A stretch of DNA of 64,000 nt, taken from contig NZ_AHJE01000102.1 of NCBI RefSeq assembly GCF_000243095.1, positions 19,293 through 83,292 on the forward strand, written 5' to 3'. The stretch's first letter is position 1, and every line of letters begins with the position of its first letter. The notes beneath the pieces are model-generated. The model saw only the letters and a program-made list of their open reading frames with translations, did not search any database and had not been told where the DNA came from. This DNA comes from Cupriavidus basilensis OR16 (GTDB taxonomy: Bacteria > Pseudomonadota > Gammaproteobacteria > Burkholderiales > Burkholderiaceae). The translations under genes and the position numbers were made by a program. Below, one piece after another: positions 1 to 8,369 of this stretch.

Positions 1-633
1 GCGCCCGCGCCACCGGCTTGCGGCGCCATGCCGGAAGGCACCCTGGCCGCCGTGCTTGGCGGCGCGGTGACGCTCGACGCCGCGCTCGGCAAGCGTCCCG
101 CCGGCACCATCGCCGTACTGCCGGGCAGCCCCCAGGCCAATGGCGACCTGCAGTTGCTGAAGCCTTTTCGCACCGTGCTCAGCGATGCCCGCGCCGATGC
201 CGATGGCGGCCTGTCGCAAATGGCCGGCGCGGCGCACAACCTCATCGTGGTGCTACGCGCGGAGCCGGCCTCGATCAAGGCGGCTTACGCTTGTATCAAG
301 CAGCTCAATCACCTGTACGCCTGCCGGCGTTTCCACCTGGTGATCAATGCCGCCGCCGGGGACGCCGCCGCCAATGCGGTGCTGGGCAACCTGGCCCGCA
401 CCGCCAGCCAGTACCTTGGCGTGGAGGCAAGTCCCGCGGGCAGCCTGCCCAACGATCCGCTGGTTGAGCGCAGTACCGCATTGGGCCGTTGCGTGGTCGA
501 GGCCTTCCCGGCCGCGCCCGCTACCGCCGCACTACGCCGAATTGCCACGGGCATTGCCAGCTGGCCAATGTCCGCCGATCTCCGTTCAACCCTGTCGGCA
601 CCGATGGCGCCGACGGCCACGGCCCTGGCGTAA
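1..633 (+). CDS. flhG: Flagellar number regulator FlhG (FleN), 3' part only
   Basis: The reading frame is open from base 1 to the TAA at 631-633, so the 5' end lies outside the window. About 210 C-terminal residues are present. FlhG is a MinD/ParA-like ATPase at the membrane that limits flagellar number together with FlhF. The Walker A region is not in the window. The visible part has the MinD-like segment VVLRAEPASIKAAYACIK followed by a helix and a strand of the type HLVINAAAG, as in the C-terminal half of FlhG/FleN. It lies 40 bp upstream of fliA on the same strand, the usual flhF-flhG-fliA order. The assignment rests mainly on this context and the MinD-like segment. Confidence 0.75.
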   Translation, partial: APAPPACGAMPEGTLAAVLGGAVTLDAALGKRPAGTIAVLPGSPQANGDLQLLKPFRTVLSDARADADGGLSQMAGAAHNLIVVLRAEPASIKAAYACIKQLNHLYACRRFHLVINAAAGDAAANAVLGNLARTASQYLGVEASPAGSLPNDPLVERSTALGRCVVEAFPAAPATAALRRIATGIASWPMSADLRSTLSAPMAPTATALA

Positions 634-673
634 GCGCCGGGACCTGCAAGCCAGGACTCACGAGAATTCCACC

Positions 674-1390
674 ATGTATACGATTCAGGGAAAGCTCGAA
701 CAGACGGACACCGTGACGGCGCATGCGTCGCTGGTGCGTCGTATTGCCTTGCAACTGGCGGCCAAGCTGCCTGCCAGCGTGCAGCTCGACGACTTGATCC
801 AGGCCGGCATGATCGGCCTGCTCGACGCCGCCAAGCGCTACGAAGACACGCACGGTGCGCGTTTCGAGACCTATGCCAGCCAGCGCATCCGCGGCGCCAT
901 GCTCGACGAGGTTCGCGCCAACGACTGGCAATCGCGCAGCCTGCGCCAGTTCACGCGACGGATCGAGCGCACCGTGCGCGGCCTGGAACAAACACTGGGC
1001 CGCGCGCCGCTCGATTCCGAAGTGGCGCAGGAGCTGGAGCTGCCGCTCGACGAATACCAGACGCTGCTCAACGAGGTCTATGGCTGCCAGTTGCTGCACT
1101 ACGAAGACTTCGAGCGCTCCGGCGAAGAAGACTTCCTGGACCGGCACCTGAGCGTGAGCGATGACGGCAACCCGCTGACAGTGCTGATGGAAAGCGGCAT
1201 GCGCGAAGCGCTGATCCGCGCCATCGAGCGCCTGCCCGAGCGGGAGAAGCTGGTGCTGTCGCTATGCTATGACCAGGAGCTGAACCTGCGGGAAATCGGC
1301 GCGGTGCTGGAAGTCACTGAGTCGCGTGTCTGCCAGATCCGTAGCCAGGCGATTACGCGGCTGCGTTCGCAGTTGCGCGGGTTGCTGTGA
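674..1390 (+). CDS. fliA: RNA polymerase sigma-28 factor FliA
   Basis: 238 residues, the usual FliA length. Directs RNA polymerase to late flagellar and chemotaxis promoters. Sigma-70 region 2 is visible around residues 25-85 (DDLIQAGMIGLLDAAKRY, then FETYASQRIRGAMLDEVR), region 3 around 95-140 (the GRAPLDSEVAQEL helix), and region 4 around 185-235 (LPEREKLVLSLCYDQELN, then the recognition helix VTESRVCQIRSQAI). The ATG at 674 is chosen because the protein starts at the conserved N-terminus; an in-frame start far upstream only reads through the end of flhG. It overlaps flhE by four bases. Its anti-sigma factor FlgM is encoded 1.1 kb downstream on the other strand. Confidence 0.95.
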   Translation: MYTIQGKLEQTDTVTAHASLVRRIALQLAAKLPASVQLDDLIQAGMIGLLDAAKRYEDTHGARFETYASQRIRGAMLDEVRANDWQSRSLRQFTRRIERTVRGLEQTLGRAPLDSEVAQELELPLDEYQTLLNEVYGCQLLHYEDFERSGEEDFLDRHLSVSDDGNPLTVLMESGMREALIRAIERLPEREKLVLSLCYDQELNLREIGAVLEVTESRVCQIRSQAITRLRSQLRGLL

Positions 1391-1818
1391 GCGGCTGGTT
1401 TCATCGCCTCGGCGTGGCCACGCTGGCTGTGGCGTGCTGCCCGGCACTGGCCTGGCCCGTCGGGCAGTCGCTGCATAGCTGGTCGGCCTCGGTGAACGGG
1501 CCGGCGCTGCATGGCAAGGGCTTTCGCACCGTCTCTGCCCCGATCTCGCCTACCGGCTATTTACCGCAGGCGCAAGGGGCGATTACCACGGTGCGGTGGC
1601 GCTATAGTTTCTCGCGTACGCCGCCAAATGAATTGCAGGCTTACCTTTGCAATGCACAGCGATGTGTGTTGCTTTCTGGGGCTGAGGGGCTGACCGACGC
1701 GTTTAGCGGGGACGATGCCGCCAAAGGCTTTGTGTTTGCTTTTCAGGTGCCGGGGAAGGGGGCGCTGATGCCGGTGTTGATTGGGCAGTCGAATGAGGTG
1801 ACTGTCAGCTTTCGTTGA
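1387..1818 (+). CDS. flhE: Flagellar protein FlhE
   Basis: 143 residues starting with GTG, which overlaps the fliA stop (GTGA). A signal peptide is visible at residues 1-22 (hydrophobic run LGVATLAVACCPALAWP). The secreted part has the FlhE-type features SWSASVNGPALHGKGF, a central WRYSF strand and a two-cysteine segment, LCNAQRC. FlhE is a small periplasmic protein encoded beside flhBA in enterobacteria and linked there to control of proton leakage through the flagellar export apparatus. Translational coupling to fliA puts it in the flagellar regulon. Family assignment is by recognition of the overall pattern; divergence from the enteric protein is substantial. Confidence 0.75.
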   Translation: MSGWFHRLGVATLAVACCPALAWPVGQSLHSWSASVNGPALHGKGFRTVSAPISPTGYLPQAQGAITTVRWRYSFSRTPPNELQAYLCNAQRCVLLSGAEGLTDAFSGDDAAKGFVFAFQVPGKGALMPVLIGQSNEVTVSFR

Positions 1819-2039
1819 TGGGGCGTTGGTGCCAGCCTCAACCACAACTTCAGCTTCAGCTTCAACTGCAGTTTCAACGGCAGCCGCAGTTTCATCGCTA
1901 CTGCGCGGAGGCGACAACGAATCGCTGGTCTGCCTCTATCGCTCGCCCTGGTTTGCTCCCCTCCCGCGCGCAGCGTACGAGGGGCCCGGGGGGAGAGGGC
2001 GGGCACTCGCGGGAGCGAGATGCCACAAACTACCAAATC
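1819..2039. repeat. Low-complexity spacer with a GC-rich REP-like palindromic stretch
   Basis: The space between the convergent flhE and flgN genes holds two things. From about 1843 to 1895 there is a run of TTCAGC/TTCAAC-like hexamers (cttcagcttcagcttcaact). From about 1960 to 2015 there is a GC-rich stretch with CCCTCCC and its partner GGGGGGAGAGGGCGGG, resembling the short REP-like repeats common in intergenic regions of Ralstonia and Cupriavidus. Short ORFs across it look like by-products of the repeat and have no family resemblance. It may serve as a bidirectional terminator; that part is inference. Confidence 0.4.
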
Positions 2040-2498
2040 TCAGCCACTTGCCAGACTAACCCCTTGCGGTCCAGTCTGTGTACGCCCATCCGGCCCGTAC
2101 AGCGTGGTGTTATCACCCCGCTGGCGCAACGCCAGAATCGCTTCCTCGGTGAACTCGAGATGCGCATCCACCACCGCGGCATTCAGCGCATTGGCATCGC
2201 TTGCAGTGCGGGCGGCAAACACCAGCGTGCGCCATGCAGCCTCCACGGACGGATCGATCTGCCGGCCGAACAACTGCCCGCCCGCGCCGGTGCGAATCCC
2301 CATCGCGCCCATCTGCGCTTCACGCGTGCGCGTCAGGGTGCCAAGCAGTTCCGCCAGTTCGACCTTGCGTGCCAGCAGCCCGGCCAGGGCCTGGTAATCG
2401 CCGGCCTTGATCAGGCTTCGTTCTTCGCCTAGCACGGCGGCGAATTCCTGCGCCAGCTCGGTCTCGCGGCGCAGGTTCTGGATCAGGGACTGGCTCAT
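2040..2498 (-). CDS. flgN: Flagellar export chaperone FlgN
   Basis: 152 residues, mostly helical. FlgN is the cytoplasmic chaperone that keeps FlgK and FlgL export-competent and docks them at the type III export gate. The N-terminal helix (LIQNLRRETELAQEFAAVLGEE) followed by LIKAGDYQALAGLLARKVEL is the typical FlgN pattern, with the substrate-binding helix toward the C-terminus. It follows flgM on the same strand with a 32-bp gap, so both are probably transcribed from the sigma-28 promoter in front of flgM. Its clients flgK and flgL are in the same window. Confidence 0.85.
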   Translation of the reverse strand: MSQSLIQNLRRETELAQEFAAVLGEERSLIKAGDYQALAGLLARKVELAELLGTLTRTREAQMGAMGIRTGAGGQLFGRQIDPSVEAAWRTLVFAARTASDANALNAAVVDAHLEFTEEAILALRQRGDNTTLYGPDGRTQTGPQGVSLASG

Positions 2499-2530
2499 GG
2501 CTTGCCTATCTTAGGGTGAGGTTGGCTAAG

Positions 2531-2833
2531 TCAGGCGCCGCCGCTGAGTTCGCGCAGGGACGCGAGCAGGCCGTCGGCGATCTTGCTTGGGTCGATCTTG
2601 ATGCGGCCTTCGGAGATGGCCTGGCGGATTTCCTCGACCTTGGCGGTATCGATATCGCCGTCATGGTCTTCCGCCATGCGCGCGCCGATCTCGCGCACCT
2701 GGGCAGACAGCGGGCTGCTGACGCGCACGCTGGACGTTTCCGGGGCGGCGGCCGATCCGGGGGCGCCGGCCACGCTGCGCACGGCGCCGTTGGCGTCGCT
2801 CGGCCTCGACGAGGTGGTCTGATTGATCTTCAC
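2531..2833 (-). CDS. flgM: Anti-sigma-28 factor FlgM
   Basis: 100 residues, as expected for FlgM. The N-terminal half is disordered, rich in S, A and P (MKINQTTSSRPSDANGA), and matches the part recognised by the export gate. The C-terminal half, with VREIGARMAEDHDGDIDTAK and IKIDPSKIADGLLASL, is the helical sigma-28-binding region. FlgM holds FliA inactive until the hook-basal body is finished, then is secreted. It is the first gene of flgMN and is preceded by a near-perfect sigma-28 promoter, giving autoregulation of the late class. Confidence 0.93.
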   Translation of the reverse strand: MKINQTTSSRPSDANGAVRSVAGAPGSAAAPETSSVRVSSPLSAQVREIGARMAEDHDGDIDTAKVEEIRQAISEGRIKIDPSKIADGLLASLRELSGGA

Positions 2834-2860
2834 GATGATTCCTTGCTGGGTACCTTTGGC

Positions 2861-2887
2861 TTATCGGATGCATCGGGCGAAACTTTA
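2861..2887 (-). promoter_or_regulatory. Sigma-28 (FliA) promoter of flgMN
   Basis: Read on the minus strand, the -35 element TAAAGTTT (2887-2880) is followed after 11 bases by TCCGATAA (2868-2861). This matches the sigma-28 consensus TAAAGTTT-N11-GCCGATAA at 15 of 16 positions with the correct spacing. It ends 27 bp upstream of the flgM start codon. Confidence 0.92.
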
Positions 2888-3001
2888 GGGCGAATTGCGG
2901 CGCCGCAATGCCGTTTTTCCAGCCCGGGAGCGCGCGTTATTGTCTCATGGGGAGGCCCATGAGACGGCTACGCAACCCCAAGGCGTCGCCGCCCCGATCC
3001 G

Positions 3002-3721
3002 TTATTGCGCAAGCACCACCGTATCGCCGTTGCGCACCAGCGCATTGACCACCTGACCGTTCTTGAGCCGCACCTGGACGTTGTTGCCCACCGCGGCTTC
3101 GGCCATGACCTTGCCTTCGCTGCTGAGCTGGAACGAGTCGCCTTCCACCACCACGGTCACGTTCTGACCTTGGCGTACGGCGATGGCCTTCTTCAGCAGA
3201 TCCATCCGCATCGGCGAACCTGCGGCGATGCGGTTGGCCGCAACGGCCCCGGCCACCTGTGCGGGATCCGTCACCACCGCGCGTGGCAGCGATGCCAGGT
3301 CGCCCTGGCGGACTTCGAGGTCGGCCGCAACAATGGCCTCGCCGGGCATGAGGTTGCGCCCGGCCACATAGTAGTCCGCCACCACCGACACGCGCGCTTG
3401 CACATAACGGGTCCAGGGGCGCTCGCCGGCGCAGCGCACGCCGACCGAGACCCGGCCCCAGGGGGACGTGCCAGGCGGCAGGAACGGCTCGGGCAGCGGG
3501 CAATCCGGCGCGCGCCCGCCCGAGGGCGGCACCACCTGGATGCTGGCCTTGCCGGGCAGGCCGGCGGTCTGCTGCTCAAGGAACCGCTCGACCGCGGCGC
3601 GCACCGGGTCTTCGGGAAATGGCGAGGGCGGCGCCGCGCCGGCGCTGCCGGGCAGCGTGCCGCCAGCGGCCAGCACGCAGAGCAGGGCGCGCGCCGCGGC
3701 GGCCCGGAAACGAGGGTTCAT
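3002..3721 (-). CDS. flgA: Flagellar basal-body P-ring formation chaperone FlgA
   Basis: 239 residues from the ATG at 3721, chosen because a signal peptide follows at once (residues 1-29, RALLCVLAAGGTLPGSAGA); longer in-frame extensions upstream are not FlgA-like. The C-terminal SAF domain is clear: RNLMPGEAIVAADLEVRQGD, then the region around LLKKAIAVRQGQNVTVV and the final NALVRNGDTVVLAQ. FlgA works in the periplasm and helps FlgI assemble into the P ring. It is divergent from the flgB operon and lies 168 bp upstream of flgM on the same strand. Confidence 0.92.
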   Translation of the reverse strand: MNPRFRAAAARALLCVLAAGGTLPGSAGAAPPSPFPEDPVRAAVERFLEQQTAGLPGKASIQVVPPSGGRAPDCPLPEPFLPPGTSPWGRVSVGVRCAGERPWTRYVQARVSVVADYYVAGRNLMPGEAIVAADLEVRQGDLASLPRAVVTDPAQVAGAVAANRIAAGSPMRMDLLKKAIAVRQGQNVTVVVEGDSFQLSSEGKVMAEAAVGNNVQVRLKNGQVVNALVRNGDTVVLAQ

Positions 3722-3942
3722 GTGTACGTCCAAGCAAGGATGCGACGTGGGCCACACCGCGAAAGCGGGCGTCACGTGCGTGTCAACGGGTCCCATTGTA
3801 GGCAGCCCCGCGTTCTTGCTCGAGTCGAAATGCGCGGTTTTCTTGGCCCTATTCGTGCGATTGGCACGACGGGGCGCCCCTAAGATGGCACACCTGAAGA
3901 AGGTCGACCTTCGTTGCTCTCCCCCTCCAGCGAGACACAGAC

Positions 3943-4353
3943 ATGATTGACAGACTCGATGCGGCGTTGCGCTTCCAACAAGAAGCGCTGAGCTTGCGGA
4001 CCCAAAGGCAATCGGTGATTGCCTCCAATATCGCCCACGCCGACACACCTGGCTACAAGGCGCGCGACTTTGATTTTTCCAGCACGCTGGCGCAAAGCGT
4101 CGAGCGCGGAAAGCAGGCCGAAGGCGTGTCGCTGTCCACTACCTCGGCGCGGCACCTGCCGGGCGTGGCATCGTCGTTCGCCGACAAGATGCAACTCGAC
4201 TACCGCATCCCGATGCAGTCGAGCATCGATGGCAATACCGTCGAGATGGACACCGAGCGCGTCGCCTTTGCCGACAACGCGGTGCACTTCGAGTCCGGGC
4301 TGACCGTGATGAGCGCCAAGATCAAGACCATGCTGTCGGCCATCCAGCAGTGA
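3943..4353 (+). CDS. flgB: Flagellar basal-body rod protein FlgB
   Basis: 136 residues. Proximal rod component exported by the flagellar type III system. The N-terminal rod signature RQSVIASNIAHADTPGYKARD (residues about 22-42) and the C-terminal amphipathic helix ending in MSAKIKTMLSAIQQ are both present, as needed for coiled-coil packing of axial proteins. It is the first gene of flgBCDEFGHIJ and ends 7 bp before flgC. No clear sigma-54 or sigma-28 site was found in the 221 bp upstream shared with flgA; an FlhDC-type class II promoter is likely but cannot be read directly. Confidence 0.96.
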   Translation: MIDRLDAALRFQQEALSLRTQRQSVIASNIAHADTPGYKARDFDFSSTLAQSVERGKQAEGVSLSTTSARHLPGVASSFADKMQLDYRIPMQSSIDGNTVEMDTERVAFADNAVHFESGLTVMSAKIKTMLSAIQQ

Positions 4354-4360
4354 GCACGCC

Positions 4361-4768
4361 ATGCCAGCAATGAACATCTTCGAAGTCGCCGGTTCGGCCA
4401 TGGCGGCGCAGTCGCAGCGCATGAACGTGACCGCGTCCAACCTGGCCAATGCCGACAGTGCCGTCGGCCCCAACGGCCAGCCTTACCGCGCCAAGCAAGT
4501 GGTGTTCGGCCTGGCCGCCACGCCGGGCCAGAACGACGTGGGCGGCGTGCAGGTGGAGGGCGTGATGGAAGATCCGTCACCCCCGCGCATGGTGCACAAC
4601 CCCACGCATCCGCTGGCCAACGCCGACGGCTACGTCACGATGCCAAACGTCAACCCGGTGGAGGAGATGGTCAACATGATCTCGGCCTCGCGTTCCTACC
4701 AGGCCAACGTGGAAGTCCTCAACACCGCCAAGAACATGATGCTCAAGACACTGACCATCGGTCAGTAA
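4361..4768 (+). CDS. flgC: Flagellar basal-body rod protein FlgC
   Basis: 135 residues. Proximal rod protein stacked after FlgB. It shows the N-terminal axial motif MNVTASNLANADSAVG and the C-terminal FlgC pattern NPVEEMVNMISASRSYQANV with NTAKNMMLKTLTIGQ at the end. The start MPAMNIFEVAGSAM is the usual one for the family. It sits 7 bp after flgB and 14 bp before flgD in the same operon. Confidence 0.96.
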   Translation: MPAMNIFEVAGSAMAAQSQRMNVTASNLANADSAVGPNGQPYRAKQVVFGLAATPGQNDVGGVQVEGVMEDPSPPRMVHNPTHPLANADGYVTMPNVNPVEEMVNMISASRSYQANVEVLNTAKNMMLKTLTIGQ

Positions 4769-4782
4769 AACCGGGATATGCA

Positions 4783-5451
4783 ATGACCACGACTTCTGCC
4801 ACTGGCGGCACCAGCGCCGCCGGGATCAACAATACCCTGCAAAGCGGCAGCGCCTCCGCTGCTGACCTGCAAAACAGCTTCCTGACGATGCTGGTCACGC
4901 AGATGAACAACCAGGATCCGCTCAACCCGATGGATAACTCGCAGCTGACTTCGCAGCTCGCGCAGATCAGCCAGGTTAGCGGCATGCAGACCTTGAACAC
5001 CACGCTGAACTCGCTGCTCTCGCAGGTCAGTGCCAGCCGCGCGATGGATTCGGCGGCGCTGATCGGCCACACCGTGATGGTGCCGGGCAACGCCACGACG
5101 GTCGCTGGCGGCGTGCCGGGCCAGATCGGCGTCGACCTGCCGTCGACCGCCGACGCGGTCACCGTCCAGGTGCTCGACAAGGACGGCAACGTGGTGCGCA
5201 ACATCAACATGAATGGCCAGACCGCCGGCGTGCACGACGTTGCCTGGGACGGCAAGAACGACGCAGGCGTCGCGGTTGCGGACGGCGATTACAGCTTCAA
5301 GGTCACCGCCACCGCCAACGGCAAGGATGTGGCGCCGGTCGCGCTGGTCTACGGCAAGGTAAACAGCATCAGTGGTGACTCCACAGGCGTGCTGGTCGAC
5401 ATCGGCGGCGGTCGCACCGCACCGGTCGACGGCGTTCGCCGCATTCTTTAA
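4783..5451 (+). CDS. flgD: Flagellar hook assembly scaffold FlgD
   Basis: 222 residues. FlgD caps the growing hook and is replaced by FlgK when the hook is complete. The conserved N-terminal export/cap segment is at about residues 30-60 (FLTMLVTQMNNQDPLNPMDN, then SQLTSQLAQISQV). The C-terminal half carries the FlgD Ig/tudor-like module with the pattern VAWDGKNDAGVAVADGDYSF. It lies between flgC and flgE in the standard order. Confidence 0.95.
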   Translation: MTTTSATGGTSAAGINNTLQSGSASAADLQNSFLTMLVTQMNNQDPLNPMDNSQLTSQLAQISQVSGMQTLNTTLNSLLSQVSASRAMDSAALIGHTVMVPGNATTVAGGVPGQIGVDLPSTADAVTVQVLDKDGNVVRNINMNGQTAGVHDVAWDGKNDAGVAVADGDYSFKVTATANGKDVAPVALVYGKVNSISGDSTGVLVDIGGGRTAPVDGVRRIL

Positions 5452-5505
5452 TCACGTAGCCTCGCGAGAAGCGCCGGCAGGATTTCAGGTAATTAGGAGA
5501 AAATC

Positions 5506-6747
5506 ATGGGTTTCGGTCAAGGGGTAAGCGGCATTAACGCCGCCGCATCGAATCTGGACGTCATCGGCAACAACATCGCCAACGCCAACACGGTCGGCTA
5601 CAAGCAATCGACCGCGCAGTTCGCCGACGTGTACGCCGGCACCAAGATTGGCCTGGGCACGACCGTGAATTCGGTGGTGCAGTCGTTCAACCAGGGCAAT
5701 ATCGAATCGAGCGGCAATGCGCTCGATGTGGCCATTACCAATGGCAATGGATTCTTCCGCCTGACCGACTCCTCGGGCTCGGTCTTCTACTCGCGCAATG
5801 GCCAGTTCCAGCGCCAGCAGGACGGCAGCCTCACCAACGCCCAAGGCCTGAAGCTGACCGGCTACCCGGCTGGCACGACGGGCGGCGGCGCTGTGCAGCC
5901 GCAGCCGCTGGTGGTGCCGAATACGACGATGGCCGCCAAGGCGACGACCACCCTCGGCATCTCCTTCAACCTGAATTCCGGCAGCACGGTACCGACCACG
6001 CCGTTCGCCAGCACCCCGGCGGCGCTGCCCACGTCCAGCATGTTCAACTACAGCTCGGGCGTCACGGTCTATGACTCGCTGGGCAACGCCAAGCAGCTGA
6101 CCGCGTACTTCTCCACGGGCACGCCCGGCGCGGGCACGTTCCCGGCAGCGGGTGGCGGCGGCACCGACTGGACGATGAACCTGACCGATGCGGCGGGCAA
6201 CGTGGTTGGCGCGCCGATCACGCTCAAGTTCGACTCGAAGGGCACGCTGCAGGTGCCGGCCGCCGGCGCCTCCACCGCGATCAATATTCCCGCTGCCAAT
6301 GGCGCGGCCCCCCTGGCTATCGCGATGGACCTGACCGGCACGACGCAGTTCGCCGGCGCCAACGATACCAAGCCGCCTGTGCAGAACGGCTATACCGCGG
6401 GCAGCCTGCTCGGCTTCGCGATCCAGCCGGATGGCACCATCCTTGGCAGCTACTCGAACCAGCAGACCCAGAATCTGGGCCAGGTCGTGATGGCCGGCTT
6501 CGGCAACGTGCAGGGGCTCAAGCCGGAGGGCAACAACGTGTGGTCCGCGACCGGCGCGTCAGGCCAGGCCGTGGTCGGCGCGGCCGGCGGCAGCCTTGGC
6601 ACGCTCAAGTCCAATGCGGTGGAGGCGTCCAACGTGGATCTGTCCGGCCAGCTGGTCAGCCTGATCGTGGCGCAGCGCAACTACCAGGCCAATGCGCAGA
6701 CCATCAAGGCGCAGGACACGGTCATGCAGACGCTGGTCAACCTGTAA
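5506..6747 (+). CDS. flgE: Flagellar hook protein FlgE
   Basis: 413 residues, close to other beta-proteobacterial FlgE proteins. It polymerises into the hook. N-terminal axial motif: NLDVIGNNIANANTVGYKQS at about residues 16-35. The middle is the variable, surface-exposed D1/D2 region, rich in T, G and A. The C-terminus has EASNVDLSGQLVSLIVAQRN and the heptad helix ending in MQTLVNL. A clear Shine-Dalgarno (taggag) precedes the ATG. Part of the flgB-J operon. Confidence 0.96.
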   Translation: MGFGQGVSGINAAASNLDVIGNNIANANTVGYKQSTAQFADVYAGTKIGLGTTVNSVVQSFNQGNIESSGNALDVAITNGNGFFRLTDSSGSVFYSRNGQFQRQQDGSLTNAQGLKLTGYPAGTTGGGAVQPQPLVVPNTTMAAKATTTLGISFNLNSGSTVPTTPFASTPAALPTSSMFNYSSGVTVYDSLGNAKQLTAYFSTGTPGAGTFPAAGGGGTDWTMNLTDAAGNVVGAPITLKFDSKGTLQVPAAGASTAINIPAANGAAPLAIAMDLTGTTQFAGANDTKPPVQNGYTAGSLLGFAIQPDGTILGSYSNQQTQNLGQVVMAGFGNVQGLKPEGNNVWSATGASGQAVVGAAGGSLGTLKSNAVEASNVDLSGQLVSLIVAQRNYQANAQTIKAQDTVMQTLVNL

Positions 6748-6788
6748 TGCGCGGCGTTGGCAAGACGAGCCGCAGCTAAGGGGACGCC

Positions 6789-7532
6789 ATGGACCGCATG
6801 ATCTATACCGCCCTGTCGGGGGCCAAGCAGACGCTCGACCAGCAGGCCGCGGTGTCCAACAACCTGGCCAATACGTCCACGCCGGGCTTTCGCGCGCAGG
6901 TCAATATGTTCCGCGCGGTACCGGTGGTGGGGCAAGCCTCGCCAACGCGTGCCTTCACGCTGGCTTCCACCCCTGGCGCCGACTTCAAGGCCGGCCCGCT
7001 GACGTACACCGAGCGTCCGCTGGACGTGGCGCTGCAGGGCAATGGCTGGCTGACGGTCCAGGCGCCAGACGGCACGGAAGCCTATACGCGCGCCGGTTCG
7101 CTGCAGGTGTCGGCGGACGGGCAGCTGGTCACCAGCACCGGCTTGCAGGTGATGGGCGATGGCGGCCCGATCTCCGTGCCGCCGGGCTCGGCGGTGACGA
7201 TCGGCAGCGATGGCACGATCACCGCGCGCGGCCCCGGCGAGACCTCCGCGGGCCTGGCCCAGGTGGGCAAGCTGCGGCTGGTGAATCCGCCGCCCGATTC
7301 GATCGCCCGAGGCGACGACGGCCTGTTCCGGCTGCGCCCTGGCGCGCAGCCGCTGCAGGTTGATGCCAACATCCGCGTCATTTCCGGCGCGATCGAAGGC
7401 AGCAACGTCAACCCGGTCGAGGCGATGGTCGACATGATCGCCAACGCCCGCCGCTTCGAGATGCAGATGAAGATGATCCAGGGCGCTGACACCAACGATC
7501 AGCGCGCCAATCAACTGCTTTCGAATAACTGA
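6789..7532 (+). CDS. flgF: Flagellar basal-body rod protein FlgF
   Basis: 247 residues. Rod component between FlgC and FlgG. It has the start MDRMIYTALSGAKQTLDQQA, the axial motif VSNNLANTSTPGFRAQ, and the FlgF-type central LDVALQGNGWLTVQAPDGTE. The C-terminal signature is EGSNVNPVEAMVDMIANARR, followed by FEMQMKMIQ. The start ATG is preceded by aagggga. Confidence 0.96.
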   Translation: MDRMIYTALSGAKQTLDQQAAVSNNLANTSTPGFRAQVNMFRAVPVVGQASPTRAFTLASTPGADFKAGPLTYTERPLDVALQGNGWLTVQAPDGTEAYTRAGSLQVSADGQLVTSTGLQVMGDGGPISVPPGSAVTIGSDGTITARGPGETSAGLAQVGKLRLVNPPPDSIARGDDGLFRLRPGAQPLQVDANIRVISGAIEGSNVNPVEAMVDMIANARRFEMQMKMIQGADTNDQRANQLLSNN

Positions 7533-7583
7533 ACTTTGAATTGATGCGCTGCCGCGGCTCGCGGCAGCCTTGTGAGGACAAAC

Positions 7584-8369
7584 ATGATCCGCTCTCTCTG
7601 GATTGCCAAGACCGGCCTCGATGCGCAGCAGACGCAGATGGACGTGATCTCGAACAACCTGGCCAACGTCTCCACCAACGGCTTCAAGCGTGGGCGTGCC
7701 GTGTTCGAGGAACTGATGTACCAGACCATCCGCCAGCCCGGTGCGTTGTCGTCTGACCAGACCACCTTGCCGTCGGGCCTGCAACTGGGCACCGGCGTGC
7801 GCCCCGTGGCGACCGAGCGCATCCATACCCAGGGCAATCCGCAGCAGACCGGCAATAGCAAGGACGTGGCCGTGATCGGCCAGGGCTTCTTCCAGGTCAC
7901 GATGCCCGACGGCACCACCGCCTATACGCGCGATGGCTCGTTCCAGACTGACCAGAACGGCCAGTTGGTGACGTCAAGCGGCTTCGTGATCCAGCCCGCC
8001 ATTACCCTGCCGGCCAACTACACGTCGCTGACGGTCGCGCGTGACGGCGTGGTCTCGGTGACGCAACCCGGTTCGACAGCCAACGTGCAGGTCGGCCAGC
8101 TGCAGCTGGCTACTTTCGCGAACCCGGCCGGCCTGGAGAGCCTCGGCGAGAACCTGTACGTGCAGACCGATGCGTCGGGGGCGCCGAACACCACGGTGCC
8201 TGGCTTGAACGGCTCCGGCACGCTGCAGCAAAACTACGTCGAAGCGTCCAACGTCAACGTGGTCGAGGAGCTGGTCAGCATGATCCAGACCCAGCGCGCC
8301 TACGAAATCAACAGCAAGGCCGTGCAGACGTCCGACCAGATGCTGCAGCGACTCACCCAGCTGGGATGA
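7584..8369 (+). CDS. flgG: Flagellar distal rod protein FlgG
   Basis: 261 residues, the usual FlgG length. Forms the distal rod. The start at 7584 (MIRSLWIAKTGLDAQQ) is preferred over an upstream GTG at 7572 because the Shine-Dalgarno gagg at 7574-7577 sits correctly before it and the family begins with M-x-RSLW. Motifs: DVISNNLANVSTNGFKRGRA at the N-terminus and EASNVNVVEELVSMIQTQRA with YEINSKAVQTSDQML at the C-terminus. Its stop overlaps the flgH start (ATGA). Confidence 0.96.
   Translation: MIRSLWIAKTGLDAQQTQMDVISNNLANVSTNGFKRGRAVFEELMYQTIRQPGALSSDQTTLPSGLQLGTGVRPVATERIHTQGNPQQTGNSKDVAVIGQGFFQVTMPDGTTAYTRDGSFQTDQNGQLVTSSGFVIQPAITLPANYTSLTVARDGVVSVTQPGSTANVQVGQLQLATFANPAGLESLGENLYVQTDASGAPNTTVPGLNGSGTLQQNYVEASNVNVVEELVSMIQTQRAYEINSKAVQTSDQMLQRLTQLG

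Noticed and set aside
1843..1895. TTCAGC-like hexamer run considered as a CRISPR or coding repeat
   Set aside because: Units are degenerate and contiguous without spacers, and translations in all frames are low-complexity.
3860..3885. TGGCAC in front of flgB as a sigma-54 promoter
   Set aside because: The -12 half (TTGC) is absent at the required distance; the site reads GGCGC instead.
6681..7826. A 381-codon minus-strand frame opposite flgF and flgG
   Set aside because: Antisense shadow of strongly conserved rod genes, with typical H/R/A-rich composition.
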